Positions 53,689-62,123 of a DNA stretch of 64,000 nt are shown here, one piece after another. A program made the position numbers and the translations under genes. This DNA is from Verrucomicrobiota bacterium (GTDB lineage Bacteria; Verrucomicrobiota; Verrucomicrobiia; Opitutales; UBA953): contig BGOK01000008.1 of assembly GCA_003569205.1 (NCBI GenBank), positions 38,021 through 102,020 on the forward strand, given 5' to 3'. Position 1 is the first letter of the stretch; each line of letters starts with the position of its first letter. The notes under the pieces were generated by a model. That model did no database searches and was not told the DNA's origin. It worked only from the letters and a program-made list of their open reading frames with translations.

Positions 53689-54171
53689 TCAGGAGTTCTC
53701 GAGGTCCTTGACCGCGCCGATGGTCTGCCAGATGAAGACTACGCCGAACAGGGCGGCCAGGCTCGAAAGGCAAATCGAAGCCAAGAGGATGCAGTAAGTG
53801 AGCGAGAAACCCTCGCTGACCTTCTGATCCTGTCGGCCACGGGAATCGGCGAGGCGATTGAACTCCTTCATCAGTCCCACGTGTGCCACGAAGTTCCAGT
53901 AGAGGTTGAAGAAGGGGATGAAGCAGAATCCGACCGCCTTGCCCGGGGTCTCCTTCGCGGCACCGTCCTGGACCGACTTCCAACCACGATGCAGGATCAG
54001 GGCATGGAACACCGCCACCGGAATGGCGGCGACCAGGCTCAGAATCAGCCACATGTCACGGTCCCAGCGATCGGCGAACATCATGATGGTGAAGAACGTC
54101 GAGAGCGCCAAGGCGACGTGGTGCAGGATGGCGAAGACGATCAGGCCGGAGGAGGAGGTGCGGGGGTGCAT
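53689..54171 (-). CDS. Four-helix membrane protein (first of two paralogues)
   Basis: A 160-residue protein with four hydrophobic helices. Characteristic motif: LILHRGWKSVQDG, TPGKAVGFCFIPFFNLYW and LMKEFNRLAD. The same order and spacing occur in the gene at 54352. Function unknown; the FIPFFNLYW block is widespread in Verrucomicrobia and Planctomycetes membrane proteins. Confidence 0.72.
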   Translation of the reverse strand: MHPRTSSSGLIVFAILHHVALALSTFFTIMMFADRWDRDMWLILSLVAAIPVAVFHALILHRGWKSVQDGAAKETPGKAVGFCFIPFFNLYWNFVAHVGLMKEFNRLADSRGRQDQKVSEGFSLTYCILLASICLSSLAALFGVVFIWQTIGAVKDLENS

Positions 54172-54351
54172 AGGGATGTGCCATTTCTTGAGTGCTTTTC
54201 ACTAGAAGCAACCCCGAAGCAAGGGGCCGCCTAAACGGGTTGTCGCATCAGTCCCTCCTGGGCTCATGAGCACGCTGCTGGACAAGGGTTTCCTAGGTCG
54301 CACGGCGGAGGCCGGAGGGCGCGAAGGCCAAGCGCCTGATTGTACCTGGAA

Positions 54352-54837
54352 TCAGGCCCGCTCGATGTTTTTGACCGCGCCGATGATCTGCCACGTCACC
54401 ACGACCGAGAAAGGAAGAGAGAAGACGGCCAGGCAGATCGTCACTTGGAGGATGCACTGCGTGAGGGAGATGCCCTCGATCACCTTCTGGTCGGGCCGGC
54501 CACGGGCAACGGCCAGACGATTGAACTCTTGCATGAGCCCATGATAAGCGACGAAGCACCAATATAGATTATAAAAGGGGATGAAGCAGTAGCCGACAGC
54601 CTGGCCCGGCGTAGTCCTGGCCTGGCCATCTTGGACGGCCTTCCAGCCTCGGTGCAGAATCAGACAGTTGAAGACGAGGGCCGGAACAATGCAGACCCAC
54701 GAGAAGGCGCGCCAGAGCTCCCGCGGGCCGTCGACATAGACCATGATCGCAAAGAACAAACTGAGGAAGGTGAAGACATGGCTCAGGATGGCGAAGGTGA
54801 CCAGGCCCGTGGAGGAGGCTTTGCGGGATTCTTGCAT
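54352..54837 (-). CDS. Four-helix membrane protein (second paralogue)
   Basis: A 161-residue paralogue of the gene at 53689: LILHRGWKAVQDGQARTTPG, GYCFIPFYNLYW, LMQEFNRLAVARGRPDQK. They differ through most of the loop sequence, so the duplication is old. The 180-bp spacer between the two (54172-54351) shows no gene. Confidence 0.7.
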   Translation of the reverse strand: MQESRKASSTGLVTFAILSHVFTFLSLFFAIMVYVDGPRELWRAFSWVCIVPALVFNCLILHRGWKAVQDGQARTTPGQAVGYCFIPFYNLYWCFVAYHGLMQEFNRLAVARGRPDQKVIEGISLTQCILQVTICLAVFSLPFSVVVTWQIIGAVKNIERA

Positions 54838-54903
54838 ATGTTTTTTATGTTCAAGATCCTAGGTGGGACAAGCGAGAAGCATTTGCCGCCCGCGTCAGTG
54901 AAG

Positions 54904-55028
54904 GCCCATGGGGTCAGGCCGTACCCGCCCTATGGCCTGTTGGGTTGACACAAGAAACCTCCAAAACTACCTTACCCGAAGCGACCCAACTGTAACATTA
55001 CGGTTGGCCCCACAAACCGTCCCCGATC
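54904..55028. mobile_element. Junction of a half REP element and an IS3 right-end relic
   Basis: A single REP arm (GGGGTCAGGCCGTACC, 54910-54925) is joined directly to the last 103 bp of the IS3 element (54926-55028), including the final transposase codons and the terminal repeat ending CCCCGATCA. No partner arm is present. Confidence 0.85.
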
Positions 55029-55091
55029 AAAGATAACCACGCCAACCAGTGCAATCCGAATAACGACGAGTACGAGCACAGCCGCGAATAG
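55029..55091 (+). pseudogene. Truncated small Asn-rich ORF
   Basis: Codons after the IS relic read KDNHANQCNPNNDEYEHSRE then TAG, a pattern of short Asn-rich peptides. The start is lost to the IS3 relic. A terminator follows at 55113. Confidence 0.45.
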
Positions 55092-55112
55092 TCGCGGACG
55101 TCGTAATCTGAC

Positions 55113-55139
55113 GCGGGGCTGGCAGCAGCCCCGCTTTTT
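55113..55139 (+). terminator. Intrinsic terminator
   Basis: GCGGGGCTG pairs with CAGCCCCGC over a 4-nt loop, followed by TTTTTC. It ends the truncated Asn-rich ORF and insulates the next small ORF. Confidence 0.88.
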
Positions 55140-55183
55140 CGCCCCTCACAACCTCCACCCTCAAAATAGAAAGAATTAAACAC

Positions 55184-55270
55184 ATGTCTAACAAAGGTAA
55201 CGGCGGTAACTACCCGAGCCAAACTGGCAATCCGTCCGGCGGCGGTCGCGGTAACGGCCCGCGCAAGTAA
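55184..55270 (+). CDS. Small Gly/Asn-rich protein (28 aa)
   Basis: Reads MSNKGNGGNYPSQTGN, then PSGGGRGNGPRK and TAA. Composition is almost entirely Gly, Asn, Ser, Pro and Lys/Arg. It is bounded by two strong terminators, and its end is echoed at 50805-50840, so it is probably a real small gene or structured RNA gene. Function unknown. Confidence 0.6.
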   Translation: MSNKGNGGNYPSQTGNPSGGGRGNGPRK

Positions 55271-55287
55271 GGAGAAATCCTAAACCC

Positions 55288-55317
55288 AGAGGGGCCGCGC
55301 AGCGGCCCCTCTTTTTG
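55288..55317 (+). terminator. Intrinsic terminator of the small Gly-rich gene
   Basis: GAGGGGCCGC pairs perfectly with GCGGCCCCTC across a GCA loop and is followed by TTTTTG. It lies 18 nt past the stop. Confidence 0.93.
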
Positions 55318-55321
55318 TTTG

Positions 55322-55720
55322 GCAGGGTTGAGCCGAAGAAGGTTACGGAGTGCAGAGTACGGATTCGGGATGCATGTGAGGTAGGGGCGTGGCATGCGTA
55401 GATTGCAGAGTACGGATTACGGATTTGAGAGGCATGTGAGGTAGGGGCAGAGGAAGCGCCTGTCTGAAAGGGGTCAGGCACCATCGCGTGAACGCGACGG
55501 AGCCAGACCCCAACAGGCGCGGCTAGGTTGGCACGCAGTGCCAACCCTACCTCAAGGCAGGCGACGCAGTCGCGCGCCTACCTTAGAGGCAGCTAGGACC
55601 GCACGTGGTGCGGTCCCTACCTGAGAGACAGGAGACAAAGGGGAACCGGGGACCGGGAAGGATGCGTGGCTTCTCCGCACGACGGACCGCAGGCGGTCGC
55701 GGTCCCTACCTAGCTCTGGA
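55322..55720. repeat. Intergenic hairpin-cassette block
   Basis: Read on the minus strand, the order is GGTAGGG-ACCGCACcacGTGCGGT, GGTAGGC-GCGCGACtgcGTCGC, GGTAGGG-TTGGCACtgcGTGCCAA, each followed by the CCTAGC-type flank, then a GGGGTCAGGC...GCCAGACCCC unit (55476-55512) and GTACGGATTACGG motifs. No gene is seen. Confidence 0.88.
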
Positions 55721-55752
55721 CTTTCGGGGCTGGGCTTTCTATTGCTTGGTTA

Positions 55753-56739
55753 ATGAATTCCTTCCGGCAGCTCGTGAGGTCGGTGGCCCACCAGGGGCTG
55801 CGCTGGTTCGTGCGCTTACGGATGTGGGTGGCGGTGGGGTTTTTGGTCGCGTTCGCTGTCTATGAAGTGAAGCGGGCCTATAAGACGGAGCTGCCGGGCC
55901 TGCCTAGGGTGATCTGGCAGGACTTGGTGGATTGGAAGGACGATACAGTCATGGGGAAGAGTTATCTGGAGAAATCCGCCGAGGAACTGAAGACCGAAGC
56001 TGATGGCGGTAACGTGTTTGCGATGTATGTCTATGCCCTCCGGCGGACGACGCGTCCGTCGCCGGAAGTGCGTATCAGCCCCGCAGACCCCAAAGTCGCC
56101 CAGGAATATTATGAGAAGGCGGCCCAGAAAGGGTTCGCGCGCGCCCAAGCCGTGATGGCCTTCTACCTGCACCGTAACTTAGCTGGCACCGCCGACTTGG
56201 TTAAGGCGAAGGCTTTCGCGGAACAGGCCACGGCCCAAAAAGACCCTTTTGGTATGCGCGTGCTGGCGGATATTCTGCTGGAGGAAGCGAAGAGCACGCC
56301 TGGCGGGAATACTTCGATCGAACTTAAGGGCTGTCTTCTACTCATTAAGGCCGCTGACCGCGGTAACCGAGGGGCGATGCGGAAACTCGGCGACCTGACC
56401 GCCGAGGGACGCGTCGGCTTCACGGACGAAAGGGGCCAACCGATCCTGGTCCAGAATTTCACGCAGGCTTTGGCCTACTATGAACAGGCGGCACTGATGC
56501 GTGACTATGAATCCTGCAAATTACTGGCGCTGGCTTATGCAGAGAACCGGATCGCCCCCGTCGACTACGTGAAGGCCTATGCGTGGAATCTGGTCGCGGC
56601 CCAACTCGCGCCCAGGGGTGAAGCGGCACTGAAGCTGAAGCCGGATGAACTTAAGAAGGTGCAAGATCAGTTGATCCGCACCAAGGACCTCGCGGACTGG
56701 ATGTCAGCCAGCGACCTCACCACCCCGCCCAAAACCTAG
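55753..56739 (+). CDS. Membrane-anchored Sel1-repeat protein
   Basis: A 328-residue protein with an N-terminal transmembrane helix (MWVAVGFLVAFAVYEV). Sel1-like repeats follow: AQEYYEKAAQKGFARAQAVM, AFAEQATAQKDPFGMRVLA, CLLLIKAADRGNRGAMRKLG and ALAYYEQAALMRDYESCKLL. It is probably a periplasmic or cell-surface scaffold. Not closely related to the Sel1 protein at 43870. Confidence 0.78.
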   Translation: MNSFRQLVRSVAHQGLRWFVRLRMWVAVGFLVAFAVYEVKRAYKTELPGLPRVIWQDLVDWKDDTVMGKSYLEKSAEELKTEADGGNVFAMYVYALRRTTRPSPEVRISPADPKVAQEYYEKAAQKGFARAQAVMAFYLHRNLAGTADLVKAKAFAEQATAQKDPFGMRVLADILLEEAKSTPGGNTSIELKGCLLLIKAADRGNRGAMRKLGDLTAEGRVGFTDERGQPILVQNFTQALAYYEQAALMRDYESCKLLALAYAENRIAPVDYVKAYAWNLVAAQLAPRGEAALKLKPDELKKVQDQLIRTKDLADWMSASDLTTPPKT

Positions 56740-56769
56740 CCCGCTCGCTCCTCGCCCGTATCCCCACCG

Positions 56770-57328
56770 CGCAGGAAGATGCGGATCGGTCGTTACTTAA
56801 GGCGAGGTAGGGCGAGGCAGGGGGAGAGGCAGGGCGAGAGGCAGGTGCAAAGGTGCAAATCGGCCTACGGCCTGTGTAAAAGTGGGAAGGTAAGATACGA
56901 AGGCAGCGGCACACATACAAAAGGTAGGGGCGTGGCTTCGCCGCGCCCTTCTTGGTTAGGAGGTCAAGGCAGAGCCTTGCCCCTACCCGCGGGCGGAGCC
57001 CGCGAAAGATGCAAGAGGGGCGGCTAGGTTGGCACGCAGTACCAACCCTACCAGAGACAAGACGAGACAGCTAGGGCGCGACCCGAAGTATGCGGGAGAA
57101 ACGCCGCATAGCGGCGTGCACAAGCGGCCGGAGGCCGCAGCACAATCCGAGGGAGGCGAAGCGCCTGTCCGAACGGGGTCAGGCACCATCGCGTTAACGC
57201 GACGAAGCCAGACCCCAACAGACGCGGCTAGGTTGGCACGCAGTGCCAATCCTACCAGAGGCAGGCGAGGCAGAAGGACCGCACGTGGTGCGGTCCCTAC
57301 CAGAGACAGGCAGTCGCGTCCCTACCAA
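56770..57328. repeat. Intergenic repeat block
   Basis: Contains the GCAAAGGTGCAAATCGGCC family, GGGCGCGGC/GCCACGCCC, GGCAAGGCTCTGCCTTGAC, CGCGGGCGGAGCCCGCG, three TTGGCAC or GGTTGGCACGCAGTGCCAA units and one GGGGTCAGGC...GCCAGACCCC unit (57177-57215). No gene is seen. Confidence 0.85.
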
Positions 57329-57330
57329 CG

Positions 57331-57357
57331 AAAGAGCCCGGCCTAGCGGCCGGGCTC
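57331..57357 (-). terminator. Terminator of the autotransporter gene
   Basis: GAGCCCGGCC pairs with GGCCGGGCTC across TAGC; on the minus strand TTTCG follows. It is 25 nt past the stop at 57382. Confidence 0.88.
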
Positions 57358-57381
57358 AGATACGTGAAGCGCTCCGATCGC

Positions 57382-59970
57382 TTAGAAGCGGCTGGAGAGG
57401 CTGAGGTTGAAGCGGTTTTCGACGAAGCCGTTGTCGCTGGTGCGGTATTCGTAAGAGGCTTCGGCGTTGAACTCGCCGAGCTTCCAGCGGTTACCGATGG
57501 CACCGACGACGTAGTTACGGTCGGCATTCGGCAGGGTGACCGCGACGCCGACATTACCACCGTTGGTGAGCACGGAGACGTTGCTGGACTGAGCAGAGCC
57601 ACCGAAGTCGCTTTCATAGCCAGCGCGGACGAAGGGGGTGAAGCTGCCGCCTTCGAGCGCAAAGGCCTTGGCCAATTCCACGGCCGCAGAGGCAGTGTTG
57701 GTGGACAGACGCTGCGTTGGGTAGCTGACGCCGCCGACGCCGGCTTCGGCGTAGGCATCAATCTTGGCGGTGGAGCGGGAGAGGCCAACCGTCGGGATCA
57801 CGGACCACCCAGCGACTTGGCCAGCCGTGGCGCCGATGACGAGTTCAGCAGAGAGGCTCGTACCCTTGGTCGAGCCCGAAGGCGTCGAACCGTAAGCGCC
57901 GGCGGATTGGATGGAGTCGAGGTCCTGTTGGCCTGCGGTGACCGTGAAGCTGCCGAAGAAGACATCGCCGCGACCCATGACGTAGGTGGTCAGGCTGCGG
58001 CCGGTGAAGCCGAGGTTGGAGCCATCCGAACCGTTCGAGCGGCCGTCCTGCATGCCGAAGCCGAGACCGAAGACGAAACCGGGGGACATGGACCATTCCA
58101 GGCCGAGGGCGCCGGCGGAAGTCCGGGAGTCCAGGGCAGGCGTCAAGGCGCCCGCGTCTTCGGAAAGATTACGGATGCTACCGTCGAACCACCAGCGGAG
58201 TCCGCCCGTGGCACCATGCGTGGCGGGGAGGCCGGAGGCGCAATACTGCAAAGGCTGGTCGAGCACAGAGGCATCGAAGTCAAAGGCGACCGCCGGGGCG
58301 GCGAGGCGCATGCTGCCGGTGAGGCGGCCCTTCAGGATGGAACCAAAGCTAGTTCCCATCAGCTGGGTGGAGCGCAAGGACTTGGCGGCCATGACGGGCG
58401 CGCGGTTGGTGGCGGAGATGACCAGACCCGGGTCGACGTAGCCCGGAAGGGTCACGCGATAGACGAGGACGCGGTTCGGGTTGTCGGCGACGGTCGGGCC
58501 CGCCGTGGCATCGGAAGCCGGCTGGCCAAGCATGGTCACGCTCGTACCGAGGAAGTCGTTGTCGTTGCCGACCAGCAGGAAGTAATCGTTCGGGGCGGCG
58601 GCGTCGAGCACCGGGACGATCGAGAGGGCCTCCCACTTCTCACCGAGGGAATTAATGTTGACCGGAAAGGCCGAGCCCTCGGCGCCAAAATTCGTGTCGA
58701 TACCGAAACGGGCGAGCTGCGTGGGGTTGAGGAGGTTGACGAAGGGGACCGCTTGAGCGGCGGTGATGCCGGCGGTCGGGCCGGAGATGCCGCTCGCCGC
58801 CGCGGTGTAACCCGTCTCGTAAGAAGTGCCGGAGAGGTTGGTGGCACCAAGGGTGGAGACCAATGAAACCGTCTTGAAGACCAGGGGACGATTGTTGTCG
58901 CCGGAGCCGTTGCCGTTGCCGTCGCGGGTGAGCACCAAGAAGCTCGTCGGGGAGAGCGCGACGATTTCCGACTGGGCGGCGGCGCGGTCGGCGGAGCCGC
59001 CGGTGCCGTCACGGTCGAAAGTAGGCAGTTCGACGAGGTAGTGGCCGATCGTGGAGGTCGGGGTGGCGTTCTTGCTCACGTCGTAGACCATCAGGCGGGT
59101 GAAGAGGCGCCCGTCGCTCGTGTTGAGGGGATTGTCCTGGCGAGTGGCGCTCTGGAGCATCGTCACGAGGTAACGACCATCGGGGGTCAGATCGACGGCC
59201 TCCATGCCTTGGTTATCGCGACGACCACCGGTCTGCACGCCGGTGGCGATGGCGGCGGAGGCGGTGGTGAAGCCGGTGTAACCCGAAACGGCCGAGAACT
59301 GCGGGAGGAGCGCCTGGGGCGGGGTGATGAGGCCGAGCATCTGGCCGGTCTTGCTCACATGGTAGACCGTGGCGCCGTATTCATCGGAGATGTAGAAGGA
59401 GCCGTCGGCGCGCATCGCAAGGCCCTCGCCATCGATAGTGAACTTACCGCCCGCGGTGGCGACGTTGCTGTAACCCTGCAACGTGGTGGCGCCGGTCGGA
59501 TCGACGGCGGTGGTGGTCTGGCCGGCGAAGTCGGTCACGCTGATGGTGCGCTGCAAGGAGAGGGCGAGCTGCGTCTGCCCGACGTTATTGGCCGTGTAGT
59601 CGGGCGTGAAGGTGAGCCCCATCTGCTGGATGCGCGCCGGATAGGCGATCAGTCCAGCGGCGTTGTAACCGCGGTCCGGCAGCGTGTAGAGCGTACCGGA
59701 GTAGCTACCATCGGCGTTCTTGCGCCAGGTTGTGTTATCCACCTTGAAAGAGGAAAAGGAGCCGAAGGTATCGCCGCGACCGTCGATGACGTTGGTGGCG
59801 AAGACGCCGACGCCGACGAGGCCCTTGTTCACGTAAGACCGTCCGCCGAAGGAAACGCTGCTCGAGAGCGTCGGAGCCGTCGTATCCAGGAACGGTGAAC
59901 CGTAGTTGGTCGCATACAGAGGACTGAAGGAGGCGGCGGCGAGAAGCAGGGAACGAGTGAGGTGACGCAT
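57382..59970 (-). CDS. Phytase/esterase-like autotransporter
   Basis: An 862-residue protein. Signal peptide MRHLTRSLLLAAASFSPLYA is followed by a predicted propeller 'esterase-like activity of phytase' domain (about residues 25-560; VNKGLVGVG, TLPDRGYN, SDEYGATVYHVS, QTGGRRDNQGMEAVDLTPDG). From about 590 to the end is an outer-membrane beta-barrel (FGLGFGMQDGR, TTYVMGRGDVFFGSF) finishing in NRFNLSLSSRF with a terminal Phe. The enzyme domain would be displayed outside the cell, possibly to release phosphate from organic esters. Paralogue of the left-edge gene. Confidence 0.87.
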   Translation of the reverse strand: MRHLTRSLLLAAASFSPLYATNYGSPFLDTTAPTLSSSVSFGGRSYVNKGLVGVGVFATNVIDGRGDTFGSFSSFKVDNTTWRKNADGSYSGTLYTLPDRGYNAAGLIAYPARIQQMGLTFTPDYTANNVGQTQLALSLQRTISVTDFAGQTTTAVDPTGATTLQGYSNVATAGGKFTIDGEGLAMRADGSFYISDEYGATVYHVSKTGQMLGLITPPQALLPQFSAVSGYTGFTTASAAIATGVQTGGRRDNQGMEAVDLTPDGRYLVTMLQSATRQDNPLNTSDGRLFTRLMVYDVSKNATPTSTIGHYLVELPTFDRDGTGGSADRAAAQSEIVALSPTSFLVLTRDGNGNGSGDNNRPLVFKTVSLVSTLGATNLSGTSYETGYTAAASGISGPTAGITAAQAVPFVNLLNPTQLARFGIDTNFGAEGSAFPVNINSLGEKWEALSIVPVLDAAAPNDYFLLVGNDNDFLGTSVTMLGQPASDATAGPTVADNPNRVLVYRVTLPGYVDPGLVISATNRAPVMAAKSLRSTQLMGTSFGSILKGRLTGSMRLAAPAVAFDFDASVLDQPLQYCASGLPATHGATGGLRWWFDGSIRNLSEDAGALTPALDSRTSAGALGLEWSMSPGFVFGLGFGMQDGRSNGSDGSNLGFTGRSLTTYVMGRGDVFFGSFTVTAGQQDLDSIQSAGAYGSTPSGSTKGTSLSAELVIGATAGQVAGWSVIPTVGLSRSTAKIDAYAEAGVGGVSYPTQRLSTNTASAAVELAKAFALEGGSFTPFVRAGYESDFGGSAQSSNVSVLTNGGNVGVAVTLPNADRNYVVGAIGNRWKLGEFNAEASYEYRTSDNGFVENRFNLSLSSRF

Positions 59971-60079
59971 AGGGTGTGTGCACTATCCCGCCATTGATTT
60001 GAGAGTGAGCAATCTACTTGGAGTTAAGATTCCGCGGCGTTTACGGCGATAGTGCGTCGAATGTGTCGAGGCTGTCGCC

Positions 60080-60405
60080 TGGGTGTTGCATTGAGGCGAC
60101 AGAGTGGGCGGAGCCCACGAAGGGGAGCCGCGAGACAGGTGCAAAAGTGCAAATCGGCCTACGGCCGGTGCAAAGGTGTGAAGGTAAGATGCGGAGAAGT
60201 GTGCAGAGTAAGTGAGGGAATGGTTGGCTGGAGTATGGTTGGCTAGGTGGAAGGTAGGGGCGTGGTATGAGTAGATTACAGAGTGCAGAGTACGGATTCG
60301 AAAGGCATCTCCTGAAAAGTGAGACCGGGGACCGGAAAGGATGCGCGGCGGGCACAAGCGGCTGAAGGCCGTCGCACAACGGACGCGACGCAGTCGCGCC
60401 CCTAC
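60080..60405. repeat. Intergenic repeat block
   Basis: Has GGTGCAAAAGTGCAAATCGG with GGCCGGTGCAAAGGTG, TACGGATTCG and GGTAGGGGCGTGG pieces, and a GACGCGACGCAGTCGCG stem near the esterase stop. The autotransporter promoter must lie between 59970 and about 60080. Confidence 0.78.
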
Positions 60406-60407
60406 CC

Positions 60408-61355
60408 TTAGTTTTTCCAGAGCCACTCGAGGGCGGCCGGGAGCGTGGCGGCGACGGCCTTGCCGTCGACGTGGCCGGCCTTCTTGCAGAAGACGTATTG
60501 GTAGGCGTACCCTTTCTTCGCGAGTACGGTGGCCATGCGTTCGTTGGCCTCGACCCAATTGTGGTAGGACGGCGGTACGGGGCGGTCCCAGCCGTTGTCC
60601 TTCTCACCGACCTGGAGCCAAATGCGGATCGGTTTCTTGGGCGTCTTCATGATGAGGTTCTCATGGTATTCCCACGCGCCGTGCGGGGTCTTCGGGTCCT
60701 CGGGGTATTGCTGGTTCACGAACGTGCCCGAGTAGCTGAGCACACGCCGGTACCATTCCGGGTGATACCAGGCCATCGTGAGGGCCGCCGCCGCGCCCGA
60801 GCTGCCACCCATGGCCGCGCGTTCGTCGGGATTCTTGCTGAACACAATGCCGCAGTCCTTGGCCACGCGCGGGAGGATCTCGGTCTCGATGAATTCGGCG
60901 TACTTGCCCGACATCGTGTCATACTCGAGCCCGCGCTGGCTGCCCTTGCTGTCGCCGCCGCCGGACTCGACCATGACCGCGACCTGGACGGGGACGCGCT
61001 TTTCGGCGATGAGGTTGTCCAACACCGTGGCCATGCGCTTGGTATACCACGGACCATCGGTGACGACGATGAACGGCACCGGCTTGCCGGCGACGTATTG
61101 GGCGGGGATGTAGACCTGGACCTTGCGCTTATAGGGGACGACCTCACCGGGTTTGTTCTTGGCGATCCCCGGGTACAGCTTGCTCTCCGTGGACTCGATG
61201 ACGAATTCCTTGATCGACCCCTTGGGCACCCCGGGCTTGGCGGCCATCTCGGGCGCCGGCTTATAGTCGGGCCCAATAGACGAGTCGTTGGGGCCGGAGG
61301 CCGCGGTGGCGAGGCCGGCGGCGAAGAGGAGGATGGGGACGAGGCGCATGGTCAT
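60408..61355 (-). CDS. Secreted esterase of the alpha/beta-hydrolase (Esterase_D-like) family
   Basis: A 315-residue protein with a signal peptide (MTMRLVPILLFAAGLATA). The nucleophile elbow is MGGSSGAAAAL, the acid is probably in WLQVGEKDNGWD and the histidine in AGHVDGKAVAATLP. Related to feruloyl esterase/enterochelin esterase proteins (PF00756) that occur in polysaccharide degraders. Substrate not determined. Confidence 0.85.
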   Translation of the reverse strand: MTMRLVPILLFAAGLATAASGPNDSSIGPDYKPAPEMAAKPGVPKGSIKEFVIESTESKLYPGIAKNKPGEVVPYKRKVQVYIPAQYVAGKPVPFIVVTDGPWYTKRMATVLDNLIAEKRVPVQVAVMVESGGGDSKGSQRGLEYDTMSGKYAEFIETEILPRVAKDCGIVFSKNPDERAAMGGSSGAAAALTMAWYHPEWYRRVLSYSGTFVNQQYPEDPKTPHGAWEYHENLIMKTPKKPIRIWLQVGEKDNGWDRPVPPSYHNWVEANERMATVLAKKGYAYQYVFCKKAGHVDGKAVAATLPAALEWLWKN

Positions 61356-61657
61356 GACGAGGGGACCCCCATTCCAGCCACCCGGCGGCGAAGACGCAAT
61401 GGATTCTACTTCATTCTTGTTGACCCCAAAACCCGGCCGCAGAGGATGGGTGCCTCGTGATGAACACGCGCAACAGCATCTTCCAGCCCGGAGCGGACAT
61501 ATGTCCCCCCCGCGGAGAGACGCGTTGATTTCACGATAAATCCACCAGTCGACTCCTCCCCTGCCGGGCGTTCATGCGCCCGCGGGTTTCCCGCCTCCGG
61601 CCGCCTCGTGTAGTGGCCGCGGGCCTCCTTCGCACGACCCCAACCCTTTAAAAAACT

Positions 61658-61816
61658 ATGAACATTCATCATCTCATCGGAGAAATCCTCGAAGAACTCA
61701 AAACCCTCAGGGAAGAAAATGCCTTACTCAGACATGAAGTCGCCGCCCTGCACGCCAAGCTCGAATTGGTGGAGCATAAGGTCGACAGCGTGGCGGAGGA
61801 AATGGGGATGATCTAG
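61658..61816 (+). CDS. Small coiled-coil protein (52 aa)
   Basis: Reads MNIHHLIGEILEELKTL, then REENALLRHEVAALHAK and a Val/Glu tail to EEMGMI. A continuous leucine-heptad pattern predicts a dimeric coiled coil. The stop codon lies inside a perfect 14-bp hairpin. Not recognised; probably a small regulatory or structural protein. The spacer 61356-61657 upstream shows no gene. Confidence 0.62.
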   Translation: MNIHHLIGEILEELKTLREENALLRHEVAALHAKLELVEHKVDSVAEEMGMI

Positions 61817-61843
61817 GGCGCGAACTGTAAGTTCGCGCCCTAG
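61813..61843. terminator. Perfect hairpin over the stop codon of the small ORF
   Basis: CTAGGGCGCGAACT (61813-61826) pairs with AGTTCGCGCCCTAG (61830-61843) over a 3-nt loop. There is no T-run, so Rho-independent termination is uncertain; an mRNA-stability role is equally possible. Confidence 0.65.
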
Positions 61844-61849
61844 AGAAGA

Positions 61850-62120
61850 GGAGTGAATCAAGAGGCCGTGCAAAAGTGCAAATCGGCCGATGGCCGGTGC
61901 AAAGGTGGAAAGGTGGGGGCGGAGCCTTGCCCCTACCCGCGGGCGGAGCCCGCGAAAGAGGCAAGAGACAGTGGAAGCGCCTGTCCGAACGGGGTCAGGC
62001 ACCATCGCGTGCACGCGCTGAAGCCAGACCCCAACAGGCGTGGCTAGGTTGGCACGCAGTGCCAACCCTACCAGAGGCAAGCGAGGCAGACTAGGGCAGC
62101 ACGTGGTGCTGCCCCTACCT
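61850..62120. repeat. Intergenic repeat block
   Basis: Contains GCAAAAGTGCAAATCGGCC, CGCGGGCGGAGCCCGCG, a GGGGTCAGGC...GCCAGACCCC unit (61995-62033), TTGGCACGCAGTGCCAA and GGCAGCACGTGGTGCTGCC. No gene is seen. Confidence 0.83.
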
Positions 62121-62123
62121 CAC

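Noticed and set aside
57364..58866. A 500-codon plus-strand open frame
   Set aside because: Antisense to the autotransporter; composition is a shadow of that gene.
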